From assembly GCF_001590905.1 (NCBI RefSeq), contig NZ_BCTT01000006.1, positions 186,001 to 250,000 on the forward strand: a DNA stretch of 64,000 bases. Reading direction: 5' to 3'. The DNA is from Serratia grimesii NBRC 13537. GTDB lineage: Bacteria > Pseudomonadota > Gammaproteobacteria > Enterobacterales > Enterobacteriaceae. The notes under the pieces were generated by a model. The model was not told the origin of the DNA. It was given only the letters and a program-made list of their open reading frames with translations, and searched no databases. The position numbers were made by a program, and so were the translations under genes. Shown one piece after another: positions 1-8,871 of the stretch (positions are counted from its first letter, which is position 1; each line of letters begins with the position of its first letter).

Positions 1-2
1 GG

Positions 3-1016
3 ATCCAACAGCTTAATCAGCGCTGGTCTTGGCGGTTGGAGCTGCCAACCTGGGGCATTATGGCGGTGGTTTACGGTGGTTGGTTTGGCGTAGTGCAATA
101 CTGGCAGACATTGGGACCATGGCTTGGCACGCCGTTACTGATTTTGCTAACGACCTGGTATATGTCGTTACAGCATGAACTTATTCACGGCCATCCGACG
201 CGCTGGCCGCGGTTCAATCAACTCTTCGGTTTGTTGCCACTGGCGGTATGGTATCCCTACGGTCTCTATCGTGATTCGCATATTCAGCATCACCGCAATG
301 AACACCTCACCGATCCGCATGAAGATCCTGAAAGCTATTACTTTAGCCAAGCGCAATGGCAGCATTATCCACGGTTTATTCCTCTGTTGGCCAAGGTGCG
401 TAATACGTTGCTCGGGCGCATTGCGCTTGGCCCTGCACTGGACATTGCTGCAACCGGAATCACTGCGTTAAAAACGATCGCTGCCGGTGAAATGCGCACA
501 TTGGTGATGTGGCTGGTGCATTTGCTGTTGTTGGCGGGGGTATTGAGCTGGCTGCAACAACACGGCATTGGCACCGCGTTTTACCTGCTGGCCATCAGCT
601 ATCCGGCGTTGGCGCTGACCAAGGTAAGATCGTTTTTTGAGCACCGTGCCGTTGAAGCTCCGCAGGCACGTTCTATTATTAATGAGGCGGCCTGGCCGTG
701 GCGGCTGCTGTTTCTTAATCTGAACTATCATTTAGTTCACCATGATCTCCCCGGCTTACCGTGGTACGGTTTACGGCAGGTGTATCTGGCGGAACGTGAT
801 GAATATCAGCAGCGCAGCCAGGGATTTGTGGTGCAAGGCTATGGCCAGTGGGTGAGCGAATACGCGTTTACCCCGGTTGCCGTTGAGGTTCATCCGTTCA
901 ATGCCGGCGAGTTGCCAGGGGAAACACCGGGCGAAAATGAAGCCTGGCCGGCAGAGACATTTATTGTGCGATGGAAGCGCGCTTCTCAGGATTTTCCAAT
1001 CGATCTGGCCAAATAG
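3..1016 (+). CDS. fatty acid desaturase family protein (5' end outside window)
   Basis: This is a membrane di-iron desaturase/hydroxylase-type protein (PF00487-like) acting on an acyl or lipid substrate that cannot be named from sequence. It shows the three histidine clusters of the family: HELIHGH near base 174, HIQHH near base 279 and HLVHHDLPG near base 726, separated by hydrophobic membrane segments. The frame stays open to the first base of the window, and no convincing start with a ribosome site is seen (a TTG at 36 is only the first possible initiator), so the true N-terminus is probably upstream. The stop lies 29 bases before osmF. Co-transcription with the osmoprotectant transporter is possible and would suggest a link with membrane adaptation, but that is inference. 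Confidence 0.8.
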   Translation: MQQLNQRWSWRLELPTWGIMAVVYGGWFGVVQYWQTLGPWLGTPLLILLTTWYMSLQHELIHGHPTRWPRFNQLFGLLPLAVWYPYGLYRDSHIQHHRNEHLTDPHEDPESYYFSQAQWQHYPRFIPLLAKVRNTLLGRIALGPALDIAATGITALKTIAAGEMRTLVMWLVHLLLLAGVLSWLQQHGIGTAFYLLAISYPALALTKVRSFFEHRAVEAPQARSIINEAAWPWRLLFLNLNYHLVHHDLPGLPWYGLRQVYLAERDEYQQRSQGFVVQGYGQWVSEYAFTPVAVEVHPFNAGELPGETPGENEAWPAETFIVRWKRASQDFPIDLAK

Positions 1017-1045
1017 CCGGAAAATACACAACAAGAGGAAAAAAT

Positions 1046-1978
1046 ATGGCAATCACCCCCTCACGTGGTCGTGTCTTTGCGTTGGCACTGAGTTTACTCG
1101 CGGCAAGCCTCGGTGTGGCACAGGCGGCTGATACGGTGCGCGTTGGCTCCAAAATCGATACCGAAGGCTCGTTGCTCGGCAATATTATCGTGCAGGTGCT
1201 GGAATCCAATGGCATCAAAACCACCAATAAATTACAGCTCGGCACCACCAAGGTGCTGCGCGGGGCGATCACCTCCGGCGAAATTGACGTTTACCCGGAA
1301 TACACCGGCAACGGCGCATTTTTCTTTTCTGATGAAAGAGACCCTGCATGGAAAAATGCTCAGGCCGGTTTTGAGAAAGTGAAAAAGCTGGATTATGACA
1401 AGAACAAAATTGTCTGGTTGGATGCCGCACCGGCTAATAATACCTGGACCATTGCGATCCGTCAGGACGTGGCGGACGCCAATCATCTGAAAACGCTGGC
1501 CGATCTGGGCAAGTGGATCAACGGTGGTGGCAAATTCAAACTGGCGGCGTCGGCGGAGTTTATTGAACGTCCAGATGCTTTGCCGGCATTCCAGGGCGCC
1601 TACGGCTTTAAGCTGAATCAGGATCAGTTGCTATCGTTGGCTGGAGGTGACACGGCGGTGACCATCAAGGCCGCAGCGGAACAGACTTCCGGTGTGAACG
1701 CGGCGATGGCCTACGGGACCGATGGCCCGGTGGCAGCGCTGGGATTACAAACGTTGGAAGATCCAAAAGGTGTGCAGCCAATTTACGCGCCAGCACCGAT
1801 TATTCGCGAAGCCACGCTAAAACAGCATCCCAACATCGCTGAATTACTGAAACCGGTATTCGCTTCACTGGATGGCCCGACACTGCAAAAACTCAATGCA
1901 CAGATTGCGGTAGAAGGTCAGGACGCCAAACAGGTTGCGGCGGCTTACCTGAAAGAGAAAGGGTTAGTGAAGGGGTAA
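1046..1978 (+). CDS. osmF: osmoprotectant (glycine betaine/choline-type) ABC transporter, periplasmic binding protein OsmF
   Basis: Substrate-binding component of an OsmF/YehZ-type quaternary-amine importer (OpuAC-like fold). The 310-residue product starts with a cleavable signal peptide (hydrophobic core ALALSLLAASLG, cleavage likely after AQA), followed by a mature chain with the family stretch VGSKIDTEGSLLGNII and, further on, IDVYPEYTGNG. The start is the ATG at 1046 because AGAGGA lies seven bases upstream; a longer frame from 971 would place extra residues before the signal peptide. It is the first gene of an osmF-yehY-yehX-yehW operon with the E. coli gene order. In E. coli the paralogue is stress/osmotically induced with low betaine affinity; the ligand here is unproven. 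Confidence 0.9.
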   Translation: MAITPSRGRVFALALSLLAASLGVAQAADTVRVGSKIDTEGSLLGNIIVQVLESNGIKTTNKLQLGTTKVLRGAITSGEIDVYPEYTGNGAFFFSDERDPAWKNAQAGFEKVKKLDYDKNKIVWLDAAPANNTWTIAIRQDVADANHLKTLADLGKWINGGGKFKLAASAEFIERPDALPAFQGAYGFKLNQDQLLSLAGGDTAVTIKAAAEQTSGVNAAMAYGTDGPVAALGLQTLEDPKGVQPIYAPAPIIREATLKQHPNIAELLKPVFASLDGPTLQKLNAQIAVEGQDAKQVAAAYLKEKGLVKG

Positions 1979-1984
1979 CACCAC

Positions 1985-2004
1985 TGGCCCCCTGCTGGGG
2001 GCCA
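1985..2004 (+). terminator. intercistronic stem-loop between osmF and yehY
   Basis: TGGCCCCC and GGGGGCCA form a perfect 8-bp stem with a four-base loop just after the osmF stop codon. No U-run follows, so it is more likely an mRNA-stabilising or partial-attenuation hairpin than a full terminator. Such hairpins are common after binding-protein genes and would favour more OsmF than permease. Confidence 0.6.
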
Positions 2005-2025
2005 ACATGGAGCCGGAGAGTTTCT

Positions 2026-3186
2026 TTGATTATTGCCGTAAAAAACCGCGTATTACTGACATTGCTTATTCTGTTGCTGCTGGCTGCATTTGGCCTGCCG
2101 TTTCTCAGTTATGCCCCTAATCGCCTGTTATCAGGCAAGAGCATTTCCCTGATTTCCCTGCTACATGGCCCCGCGTTGTGGTTGTTGGCGCCGATGCTGG
2201 TGTTGGCCATACTCAGTCTGTTAGCCCCTCGGAGGCGTAATGCGCTTCTGACTGCATTGTCGGCATCGGCGCTGCTGGCGCTCACCTTTTGGCTAAGCGG
2301 CCATGCAGCGCAGCAACTGGCGTTGGAAGGGTCCCGGCTAGCCCGTACCTCTTGGGGGAGCGGTTGCTGGCTGATACTGGCGCTGAGTCTGCTGATAGCC
2401 GCCGACGCAGTGACCCGCATTACCGCTTCGCACGTGTGGCGCATGTTCGGCAATCTGATGGTGATGTTACCGACGCTGTTGCTGTTGTTTAACCACCAGT
2501 TGGATCAGCTTTCACTGTTGAAAGAGTACTACAACCGGCAGGACGTGTTTGACGCAGCGCTGTTGCAGCACCTGACGATCCTGTTGGCGACTCTGGTGCC
2601 GACGCTGTTGATTGGCCTACCGCTCGGGGTGCTGTGTTTTCGTTCCGCACGTTGGCAGACACCGATATTCTCCACGCTGAATATTATTCAGACCGTACCC
2701 TCGATTGCCTTGTTTGGCTTGTTGATCGCGCCTTTGGCCGGTTTAGCGAAGGCGTTGCCCTGGTTGGCAGAACATGGTGTCAGTGGCATTGGTATGGCAC
2801 CGGCCATTGTTGCGTTGGTGCTGTATGCCCTGTTGCCGTTGGTACGCAGTGTCGTGGCGGGGTTGCAAAGTGTACCGGCCAGCGTCATTGAATCCGCCAG
2901 TGGCATGGGAATGACGCGTGGTCAGGTTTTCTTCCGCGTACAGTTACCGCTGGCGTTGCCGTTGTTCCTGACCGGTGTGCGCATTCTTGCAGTACAGACC
3001 GTCGGCATGGCAGTCGTAGCGGCACTGATTGGCGCAGGAGGGTTTGGCGCCATTGTCTTCCAGGGCCTGCTCAGCAGCGCACTGGATTTGGTGTTGTTGG
3101 GGGTCATTCCGGTGATCGTGATGGCGGTTATCGTCGACTCACTGTTTAAGTTTATGGTTTCAATTTTGGAAGTGTCACGCCGATGA
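2026..3186 (+). CDS. yehY: osmoprotectant ABC transporter permease YehY
   Basis: Inner-membrane permease of the OsmF system. The 386-residue protein, near the length of E. coli YehY, has a long hydrophobic N-terminal part with several membrane segments and a C-terminal binding-protein-dependent transport domain. The domain carries the ABC-coupling loop around ESASGMGMTRGQVFFRVQLP. The start is TTG at 2026, preceded by GGAGAG about seven bases upstream; no ATG fits better. Its last four bases overlap the start of the ATPase gene (ATGA), which implies translational coupling. Two different permeases (this and YehW) probably form a heterodimer. Confidence 0.88.
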   Translation: MIIAVKNRVLLTLLILLLLAAFGLPFLSYAPNRLLSGKSISLISLLHGPALWLLAPMLVLAILSLLAPRRRNALLTALSASALLALTFWLSGHAAQQLALEGSRLARTSWGSGCWLILALSLLIAADAVTRITASHVWRMFGNLMVMLPTLLLLFNHQLDQLSLLKEYYNRQDVFDAALLQHLTILLATLVPTLLIGLPLGVLCFRSARWQTPIFSTLNIIQTVPSIALFGLLIAPLAGLAKALPWLAEHGVSGIGMAPAIVALVLYALLPLVRSVVAGLQSVPASVIESASGMGMTRGQVFFRVQLPLALPLFLTGVRILAVQTVGMAVVAALIGAGGFGAIVFQGLLSSALDLVLLGVIPVIVMAVIVDSLFKFMVSILEVSRR

Positions 3187-4118
3187 TTCAGTTTAATCAG
3201 GTCAGCAAGATTTTTCAGGGCAAGCCAGCGGTGGACGATCTGACATTACAGATTGCCAAGGGTGAATTTACCGTATTGATCGGCACCTCTGGCTCAGGCA
3301 AGTCCACAACGTTAAAAATGATCAACCGACTGATCGAACACGATCAGGGAAAAATTTACTTTGCCGGTGAAGAGATCCAGAAATTCAAACCCCAGGATCT
3401 GCGCCGCCGGATGGGATATGCGATCCAGTCGATCGGCCTGTTTCCGCATTGGACGGTGGAGGAGAATATCGCCACTGTGCCACAGCTGCTGAAATGGCCA
3501 CGGGCACGTATTCGCGACCGGGTGACGGAATTGCTGGAGCTGTTGCATCTGGAACCGGATTTGTTCCGTCATCGTTATCCGCACCAGCTTTCCGGTGGGC
3601 AGCAGCAGCGGGTTGGGGTGGCGCGTGCATTGGCTGCTGATCCCGAAGTGTTGCTGATGGACGAACCTTTTGGTGCACTCGATCCAGTGACGCGTGCGGC
3701 GCTACAAGCGGAGATTGCCCGTATTCATCATCTCTCCGGCCGCACCATTGTGCTGGTGACGCACGACATTGACGAAGCACTGGCACTGGCCGACCGTATC
3801 GTGTTGCTCGATCAGGGCCGCATCGTACAGCAGGGCACACCGCTCGCGCTATTGACAGCACCAGTCAACGATTTTGTACGTGATTTCTTTGGCCGCAGCG
3901 ATCGTGGTATCAAATTACTGTCGCTAGGTACCGTGGCTGAAAGAGTACGCCCTGGTCATGCCGAAGGGGAGCCTATCACTGCCGCCATGAGTCTGCGTGA
4001 AGCGCTGTCGGTGTTTGTGGCTCGCAGCACTGAATGTTTACCCGTGATTGGCGACCAAGGTGAGGCGCTTGGCGTGCTGCATTTCAGCGATCTGATTACT
4101 CAAAAGGCGCTGTCATGA
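3183..4118 (+). CDS. yehX: osmoprotectant ABC transporter ATP-binding protein YehX
   Basis: ATPase that powers the OsmF-YehYW importer on the cytoplasmic side. Visible motifs: Walker [10 protein letters not shown] (about residue 35), signature [15 protein letters not shown], Walker [13 protein letters not shown] and the switch histidine in VTHDIDEA. After the ATPase domain there is one CBS-like segment ([20 protein letters not shown] to GVLHFSDL), a type of domain that senses ionic strength or nucleotides in the related OpuA. The gene overlaps yehY and yehW by four bases on each side, so the three are translationally coupled. Confidence 0.9.
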   Translation: MIQFNQVSKIFQGKPAVDDLTLQIAKGEFTVLIGTSGSGKSTTLKMINRLIEHDQGKIYFAGEEIQKFKPQDLRRRMGYAIQSIGLFPHWTVEENIATVPQLLKWPRARIRDRVTELLELLHLEPDLFRHRYPHQLSGGQQQRVGVARALAADPEVLLMDEPFGALDPVTRAALQAEIARIHHLSGRTIVLVTHDIDEALALADRIVLLDQGRIVQQGTPLALLTAPVNDFVRDFFGRSDRGIKLLSLGTVAERVRPGHAEGEPITAAMSLREALSVFVARSTECLPVIGDQGEALGVLHFSDLITQKALS

Positions 4119-4891
4119 GTGCGTCTCAGACCCTGCGCTGGCTACGCGATCCATTGCCCTGGACCTTTGCCCTGTTGCTGGCATTGGTGTTTGGCATGAA
4201 TCACTTGCATGGTCTGTTTGCCGCCTGGTTTCCTGATCTGGATCGGCCGGTGTATCAGCAGGACAGTTTTATCTCACTGGTATGGGCGCATCTGTTGTTG
4301 GTGGCTGTTTCCAGCCTGATTGCGGTCGTAATTGGCGTGGCGGCTGGGATTGGGGTGACGCGGCGTGCCGGTAAAGAGTTCCGTTCTCTGGTGGAAACTG
4401 TGGTGGCGGTGGGGCAGACTTTTCCGCCAGTTGCGGTGTTGGCGGTTGCGGTACCGGTGATGGGGTTTAGCGAACAGCCGGCAATTATTGCGCTGGTACT
4501 GTACGGTTTGTTGCCAATATTACAGGGCACGTTGGCGGGCATTGAGTCGGTGCCCAGTGTCACCCGCGAGATTGCGCAAGGGGTGGGGATGAGTCCCCGA
4601 CAAATCCTGTGGCGCGTCGAACTGCCGTTGGCAGCACCGGTGATTGTTGCCGGTATCCGCACCTCGGTAATCATTAATATTGGTACGGCGGCGATCGCCT
4701 CTACCGTCGGCACTAAAACGCTCGGTTCACCGATTATCATTGGCCTTAGCGGCTTTAATACCGCCTATGTGATCCAGGGTGCCGTGGTCGTAGCCCTATT
4801 GGCAATCATCACCGACATGCTGTTTGAGCGCTGGGTACGCCATCTCACCGCCTGGCGTCAGCAGACGCTCATTGCCACTTCTGCGGAATAA
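4115..4891 (+). CDS. yehW: osmoprotectant ABC transporter permease YehW
   Basis: Second permease of the osmF operon, 258 residues, with about five or six hydrophobic segments. The coupling motif lies around [19 protein letters not shown] and is followed by [21 protein letters not shown]. It overlaps yehX by four bases. Its length and motif place it in the ProW/OpuBB-like permease family. Together with YehY it should form the transmembrane pore. Confidence 0.88.
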   Translation: MSASQTLRWLRDPLPWTFALLLALVFGMNHLHGLFAAWFPDLDRPVYQQDSFISLVWAHLLLVAVSSLIAVVIGVAAGIGVTRRAGKEFRSLVETVVAVGQTFPPVAVLAVAVPVMGFSEQPAIIALVLYGLLPILQGTLAGIESVPSVTREIAQGVGMSPRQILWRVELPLAAPVIVAGIRTSVIINIGTAAIASTVGTKTLGSPIIIGLSGFNTAYVIQGAVVVALLAIITDMLFERWVRHLTAWRQQTLIATSAE

Positions 4892-4899
4892 GGGAAAAC

Positions 4900-5682
4900 A
4901 TGATGCAGGTATCCTTGCCGATGTACGGTGTCACTCATCAAATGTCTGAGTCCTTCTGGCACGTGCTGCGCGGAAAATTGCTGCAACTGGGGTTGCCGCA
5001 AGCGCCCGAACGGCTCAGTTGGCCACAAGACTTGGCGCAGCACTGGCAGCGGGATGACTTATTGCTCAGCCAAACTTGCGGTTATCCCTTGGTCAGCAGC
5101 CTTCAACGGGTTCAGTTGATTGGGACTTACCACTACCGTGTTGAGGGCTGTGAAGGACCGAATTATAGCAGTTGGTTAGTGGTGCGGGATGATGAACCCG
5201 GCGAGCGTCTGGCAGACTTTCGTGGTCGGATCGCAGCCTATAACAGCACCGACTCTCAATCAGGTCATAACAGTCTGCGGGCACTGATTGCGCCACTGGC
5301 GCAGGAAGGCAAATTCTTTCGTGCCGCCGTGGCGTCCGGTGCACATTACCAGTCGATAAAATTGATCAAAGAGCGGCAGGCGGATATTGCCGCTGTTGAT
5401 TGTGTCAGCCTGGAACTGTTGAAACGAGCGCAGCCACAGGCGTTGGCAGGGCTGAAAATTATTGGACGAACAGCCATCGTGCCAGGGCTGCCGCTTATTA
5501 CCTCGGCGCAAACGCCAGCGGCACAGTTGGAAATATTGCGCGCCGGGGCGAGGGCGATGGTGGGCGAAGCGATAAGCGACGACCTGTTGATCGGTGATTT
5601 TAGTTTGGTACCGCGTTCGGCATACCAAAAAATCACGGAACTGGAACAACAGGCCGCGGCGCTTGGAGTGACGGTGCTGTAA
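4900..5682 (+). CDS. PhnD-like substrate-binding-fold protein, no export signal
   Basis: The 260-residue product resembles the phosphate/phosphonate ABC transporter binding-protein superfamily (PhnD-like). Recognisable family features are the segment FRGRIAAYNSTDSQSGHNSL, the ASGAHYQSIKLIKERQADIAA stretch and the late IIGRTAIVPGLPLITS stretch. It begins MMQVSLPMYGVTHQMSES and has no hydrophobic signal peptide, so it is predicted to be cytoplasmic, which is unusual for this fold. It starts eight bases after yehW and is probably the last gene of the osmF operon. No phosphonate permease or ATPase lies nearby. The function is unknown; a ligand sensor or scavenger is only a guess. Confidence 0.7.
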   Translation: MMQVSLPMYGVTHQMSESFWHVLRGKLLQLGLPQAPERLSWPQDLAQHWQRDDLLLSQTCGYPLVSSLQRVQLIGTYHYRVEGCEGPNYSSWLVVRDDEPGERLADFRGRIAAYNSTDSQSGHNSLRALIAPLAQEGKFFRAAVASGAHYQSIKLIKERQADIAAVDCVSLELLKRAQPQALAGLKIIGRTAIVPGLPLITSAQTPAAQLEILRAGARAMVGEAISDDLLIGDFSLVPRSAYQKITELEQQAAALGVTVL

Positions 5683-5684
5683 GC

Positions 5685-6419
5685 CTACAGCAGCCCACCG
5701 CCATCAATATCGATCACGCTGCCGGTGATAAAGCCGTTCTCCATCGCCAACAGATAGCCTGCTGCGACGTCTGCCGCCTGGCCGACACGCCCGACGGGTA
5801 ACCCTGAGCCTGCCTTGGTAAACATCGCCTGACGTTGCTCGGCACTCAGTGCATCGTAGGCTTCTGTGGCGGTAATGCCTGGGCTGACCACGTTCACCCG
5901 CCGTGGCGCCAACTCTTTCGCCAATTGCTTACCGATAGCTTCCAATGCTGCATTTATGCCGGTTTTTATGAGCTGCCCGCTGAGGTATTTACGCGAGAGT
6001 TGACCGGAAGTCAGGGTGATAGAGCCTCGCGGTGACAGAGTGGGTAATGCGGCTTGAACGGTACGAAGCGCACCCCACATTTTGACATCGAAGTTGGCTT
6101 GCGCCTCGCGAAAGTCGATATCTGCCAATAGCTTGGCCTGCACAATCGGTCCGGCGGTGAAGACCAGATGATCAAACTCACCGACTTCCGCGAACAGTGC
6201 ACGCAGCGAATTTTCATCGGTTACATCTGCCTGCATGATGTGCAGGTTGCCGTTTTTGTCTGTCGATGGGTATTGCTGCATGCTACCGGTACGGCGTGAG
6301 GCCAATACGACACTGGCACCGCGAGCGAGCGCGGCATAGGCCACTGCCGCACCTATGCCACTATTGCCGCCCAGTATCACCAGTTTTTGTCGGTTCAGAG
6401 AAGAAGAAGGGGAAGTCAT
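5685..6419 (-). CDS. SDR family NAD(P)-dependent oxidoreductase
   Basis: Short-chain dehydrogenase/reductase of 244 residues. It has the cofactor motif GGNSGIGAA near the N-terminus and a central segment SPRGSITLTSGQLSRKYLSG. The usual YxxxK catalytic motif is not canonical here: after the SG of TSG the helix begins RKYLSGQLIKTG, so Tyr and Lys occur with altered spacing (Y-x5-K). ATG at 6419 is preferred over a TTG at 6431 because GAGG lies six bases upstream of it. It is divergent from a LysR regulator across a 128-base intergenic region, so it is the likely target of that regulator. Substrate unknown. Confidence 0.8.
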   Translation of the reverse strand: MTSPSSSLNRQKLVILGGNSGIGAAVAYAALARGASVVLASRRTGSMQQYPSTDKNGNLHIMQADVTDENSLRALFAEVGEFDHLVFTAGPIVQAKLLADIDFREAQANFDVKMWGALRTVQAALPTLSPRGSITLTSGQLSRKYLSGQLIKTGINAALEAIGKQLAKELAPRRVNVVSPGITATEAYDALSAEQRQAMFTKAGSGLPVGRVGQAADVAAGYLLAMENGFITGSVIDIDGGGLL

Positions 6420-6459
6420 AAAGTGCCTCAATTTCAGTTAATTTCTGTGTTATCTATCA

Positions 6460-6471
6460 TTCAATATTGAA
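6460..6471. promoter_or_regulatory. candidate LysR operator TTCAATATTGAA
   Basis: A perfect 12-bp palindrome lies between the divergent SDR and LysR genes. LysR-type regulators usually bind interrupted palindromes in such positions. Assignment to the neighbouring regulator is inference. Confidence 0.45.
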
Positions 6472-6547
6472 AATTCGCGCGCAATTGGCCTAAATGGCAA
6501 ATACTTGTTAAATAATTTTAATAATCAGTACGGCACAGGAATAATCC

Positions 6548-7459
6548 ATGACTTCCTTTATCGATCTTGAGGTGTTTGTCCGTACCGTGGAGGGTGGGAG
6601 TTTTTCAGCAGCAGCACGTGCGTTGGATATCACGCCGGCGGCGGCCAGCATTGCGATAAAAAGGTTGGAGCAGCGATTGAGCGTCCGGCTGCTGGTGCGA
6701 TCTACACGTAGTCTGCGCCTGACGGAAGAAGGGCAGCGGTACCTCGACAGCGCCCGGCTGGCGCTGGGGGCGCTGGCAGAAGGAGAACAGGCAATACGCG
6801 AGAAACATCAGGGGCTCTCTGGCGTGTTGCAAATTTCCGCTCCCTCGGATTTTGGTCGTAACTTGCTGCTGGGCTGGCTTGATGAGTTCAAGCAGCAACA
6901 TCCGCATATCCAACTGCAATTACTGATTAACGATCGCCATGCTGATTTATTTCGCGAACCGGTGGATATTGCGCTGCGCTTTGGTCAATTGGCGGACTCT
7001 TCGCTGGTGGCGTTACCGATTCTGCCGCAGCACCGGCGTCTGATTTGTGCCAGCCCCAGTTATCTGCAACAGCATGGTGTGCCACAGACACCCGCTGAAC
7101 TCACTCAACACAGCATCCTGATTTATCAACCCAGTGGGCGCAGACAGGCACAATGGCGTTTGTGGCGAGGCGATGAGTCGGTTGAGGTGGCTCTGAGTGG
7201 ACGTTATTTTACGGATGACGGTGAGATTGCGCGGCGTTGGGCGCTGGCAGGGCACGGTATTGTCCGCAAGTCGGCGATTGATGTGGTCGCAGACATACAT
7301 GCCGGACGGTTAGTCCCCGTGTTGCCGGAATGGCAAAGTGACGCAGTGCCCATCAGCCTGGTTTGTCCGCACCGTTCACAGGTGTCGGAGCGCGTCAGGC
7401 TGTTACAGCGTTTTTTACAACAGCGCTGTCAGGGCTGGATGGCAGATTACTTGGTGTGA
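6548..7459 (+). CDS. LysR family transcriptional regulator
   Basis: DNA-binding regulator of 303 residues with an N-terminal winged helix (residues about 5-62, including SFSAAARALDITPAAASIAIKRLEQ) and a C-terminal effector-binding domain, the usual length for LysR. It belongs to the subgroup resembling AaeR/DsdC-like regulators often found next to oxidoreductases. It is divergent from the SDR gene, which it probably controls together with itself. Its 3' end overlaps the end of a small opposite-strand gene by 13 bases. Confidence 0.85.
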   Translation: MTSFIDLEVFVRTVEGGSFSAAARALDITPAAASIAIKRLEQRLSVRLLVRSTRSLRLTEEGQRYLDSARLALGALAEGEQAIREKHQGLSGVLQISAPSDFGRNLLLGWLDEFKQQHPHIQLQLLINDRHADLFREPVDIALRFGQLADSSLVALPILPQHRRLICASPSYLQQHGVPQTPAELTQHSILIYQPSGRRQAQWRLWRGDESVEVALSGRYFTDDGEIARRWALAGHGIVRKSAIDVVADIHAGRLVPVLPEWQSDAVPISLVCPHRSQVSERVRLLQRFLQQRCQGWMADYLV

Positions 7460-7623
7460 ATACTGTCTGCCGGCGTAGCGGTAACAGTGGCTTCACTGGA
7501 CGCTGGGGCTTCTTCCTGTGGCGTGGTGGAGCGGGTGTACATATTCAGCCCAGCCAGGAATACGCCGCCGAGTGAGCCAAAGGCACACAGAAAGATAACG
7601 ATAATGAACGATTTTTTCAGCAT
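7447..7623 (-). CDS. small single-pass membrane protein, 58 aa
   Basis: A 58-codon frame, below common length cut-offs. It begins MLKKSFIIVIFLCAFGSLGG, a positively charged start followed by one clear membrane segment. A short hydrophilic Pro/Glu/Ala/Thr-rich tail (TTPQEEAPASSEATVTATPA) ends at a TAA. The charge-hydrophobic-polar order is what a real bitopic small protein looks like and is unlikely by chance. No strong ribosome site is visible before the ATG. I do not recognise a family. It is convergent with and slightly overlaps the LysR gene. Confidence 0.5.
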   Translation of the reverse strand: MLKKSFIIVIFLCAFGSLGGVFLAGLNMYTRSTTPQEEAPASSEATVTATPADSIHTK

Positions 7624-7696
7624 TGGGATGATTTCGCAGGTTGCTCGGAACAGCGGGAATTATAGTCTCTTTGCCAAGTGAAACAAGAATCGTTTT

Positions 7697-7787
7697 TATA
7701 CCCGTCGTCTTTCACGCTGCTTCCGTGATTGTTGGGGGCGAACATATTCGCCCCGATGAATGCGGGCGCGGCATGCAGCGCCCTACA
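7697..7787. repeat. intergenic palindromic repeat, copy A
   Basis: The copy starts TATACCCGTCGTCTTTCACG at 7697. It then contains two short palindromes (GGGGCGAA/TTCGCCCC and GGGCGC/GCGCCC) and the module GCATGCAGCGCCCTACA. Eighteen of the first 21 bases match copy C at 14115, and the GCATGCAG...CCCTACA module also recurs there. It lies just after the yedA stop codon. Confidence 0.55.
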
Positions 7788-7789
7788 TT

Positions 7790-8704
7790 TTATTCCACGT
7801 TTTTTATACGGCTGGTCGGTCGTACAAACAAGAATTTACCCAGCGTTACCAACACCACCGCTGCGACGATAATGACCAGCGCCATCCATTCACGTGGTGC
7901 CAGGGATTCGCCGGCAAAACCGATCCCGAGTAGCACTGCCACTACCGGATTGACATAGGCATAACTGGTCGCGACTGCCGGACGCACGTTTTTCAGCAAA
8001 AACATATAAGCGCTGATCGCCAGCATTGAACCAAAGACAATCAGATAGCCTAGCGCGAAGAAGCCTTTGGCACTCGGCATCTGTGTGAGGTGTTCGCCGC
8101 TCAGTTGGCTAACGATTAACAGCACCACGCCAGCGACCAGCATTTCAGCAGCTCCTGCCATCGGCCCTGCCGGCAACGAAATACGCGATCCTAGCACCGA
8201 TCCAAAGGCCCAACTGGCGGAAGCCAACAGGATCAACAGTGCACCCGTTGGGTTACCAACCAGGTTATTACCGGTATTCAACAGTACGATCCCAATAAGC
8301 CCTAACCCGATACCTGCCCACTCCAGTTTGGTATTACGCATGCCCCAAAACAGGCTGAAGCACAGCGTGAACAGGGGCACGGTTGCCACCATCACGGCGG
8401 CAATGCCGGAAGGTACGTGTTGATGCTCCGCAACAGTCACCAGACCGTTGCCTACCGCCAGAAGCAAAATACCGATGGTTCCCGCCGCCAACCATTGCTT
8501 TGGGGTGGGCAGCGCGTGGCCACGCAGCGCCAAAAAGCTAAATAGCACAATGCCGGCGACCAGAAAGCGAATGCCAGCCATCATCAACGGCGGCCAGCTT
8601 TCTACCCCAAGGCGAATCACGAAGTAGGTCGAACCCCAGACAATATATAACGTGAACAGCGCCCCGATTAACGGCAGGACGTTACGGCTATTTTGGCTCA
8701 GCAT
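7790..8704 (-). CDS. yedA: drug/metabolite exporter YedA
   Basis: Ten-helix EamA/DMT-superfamily inner-membrane transporter of 304 residues. It aligns over its whole length with E. coli YedA as I recall it, for example YIVWGSTYFVIRLGVESWPP near the start and AVATSYAYVNPVVAVLLG near the end. Two EamA repeats are evident. The natural substrate of YedA is not well established; amino acid or aromatic metabolite export is the usual suggestion for the superfamily. The gene stands alone between repeat copy A and an unrelated regulator gene. Confidence 0.85.
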   Translation of the reverse strand: MLSQNSRNVLPLIGALFTLYIVWGSTYFVIRLGVESWPPLMMAGIRFLVAGIVLFSFLALRGHALPTPKQWLAAGTIGILLLAVGNGLVTVAEHQHVPSGIAAVMVATVPLFTLCFSLFWGMRNTKLEWAGIGLGLIGIVLLNTGNNLVGNPTGALLILLASASWAFGSVLGSRISLPAGPMAGAAEMLVAGVVLLIVSQLSGEHLTQMPSAKGFFALGYLIVFGSMLAISAYMFLLKNVRPAVATSYAYVNPVVAVLLGIGFAGESLAPREWMALVIIVAAVVLVTLGKFLFVRPTSRIKNVE

Positions 8705-8871
8705 GGATTTTTATTCTGCAGGGAAAGTTATTATTAGAGCGCTCAGTAAACCCGATCGGACAGAGGATAAGCAACGCTTTTCATGACTTTTTAACGGAAT
8801 GGTAGGCTGGTGGATCCAGGATAATTCGCCTGATGACACCAGCCAGCAGGCTGCTTGATTTTGCGGGTCAG

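Noticed and set aside
3385-3861. 158-codon frame on the minus strand
   Set aside because: Shadow of yehX; no ribosome site and no family resemblance.
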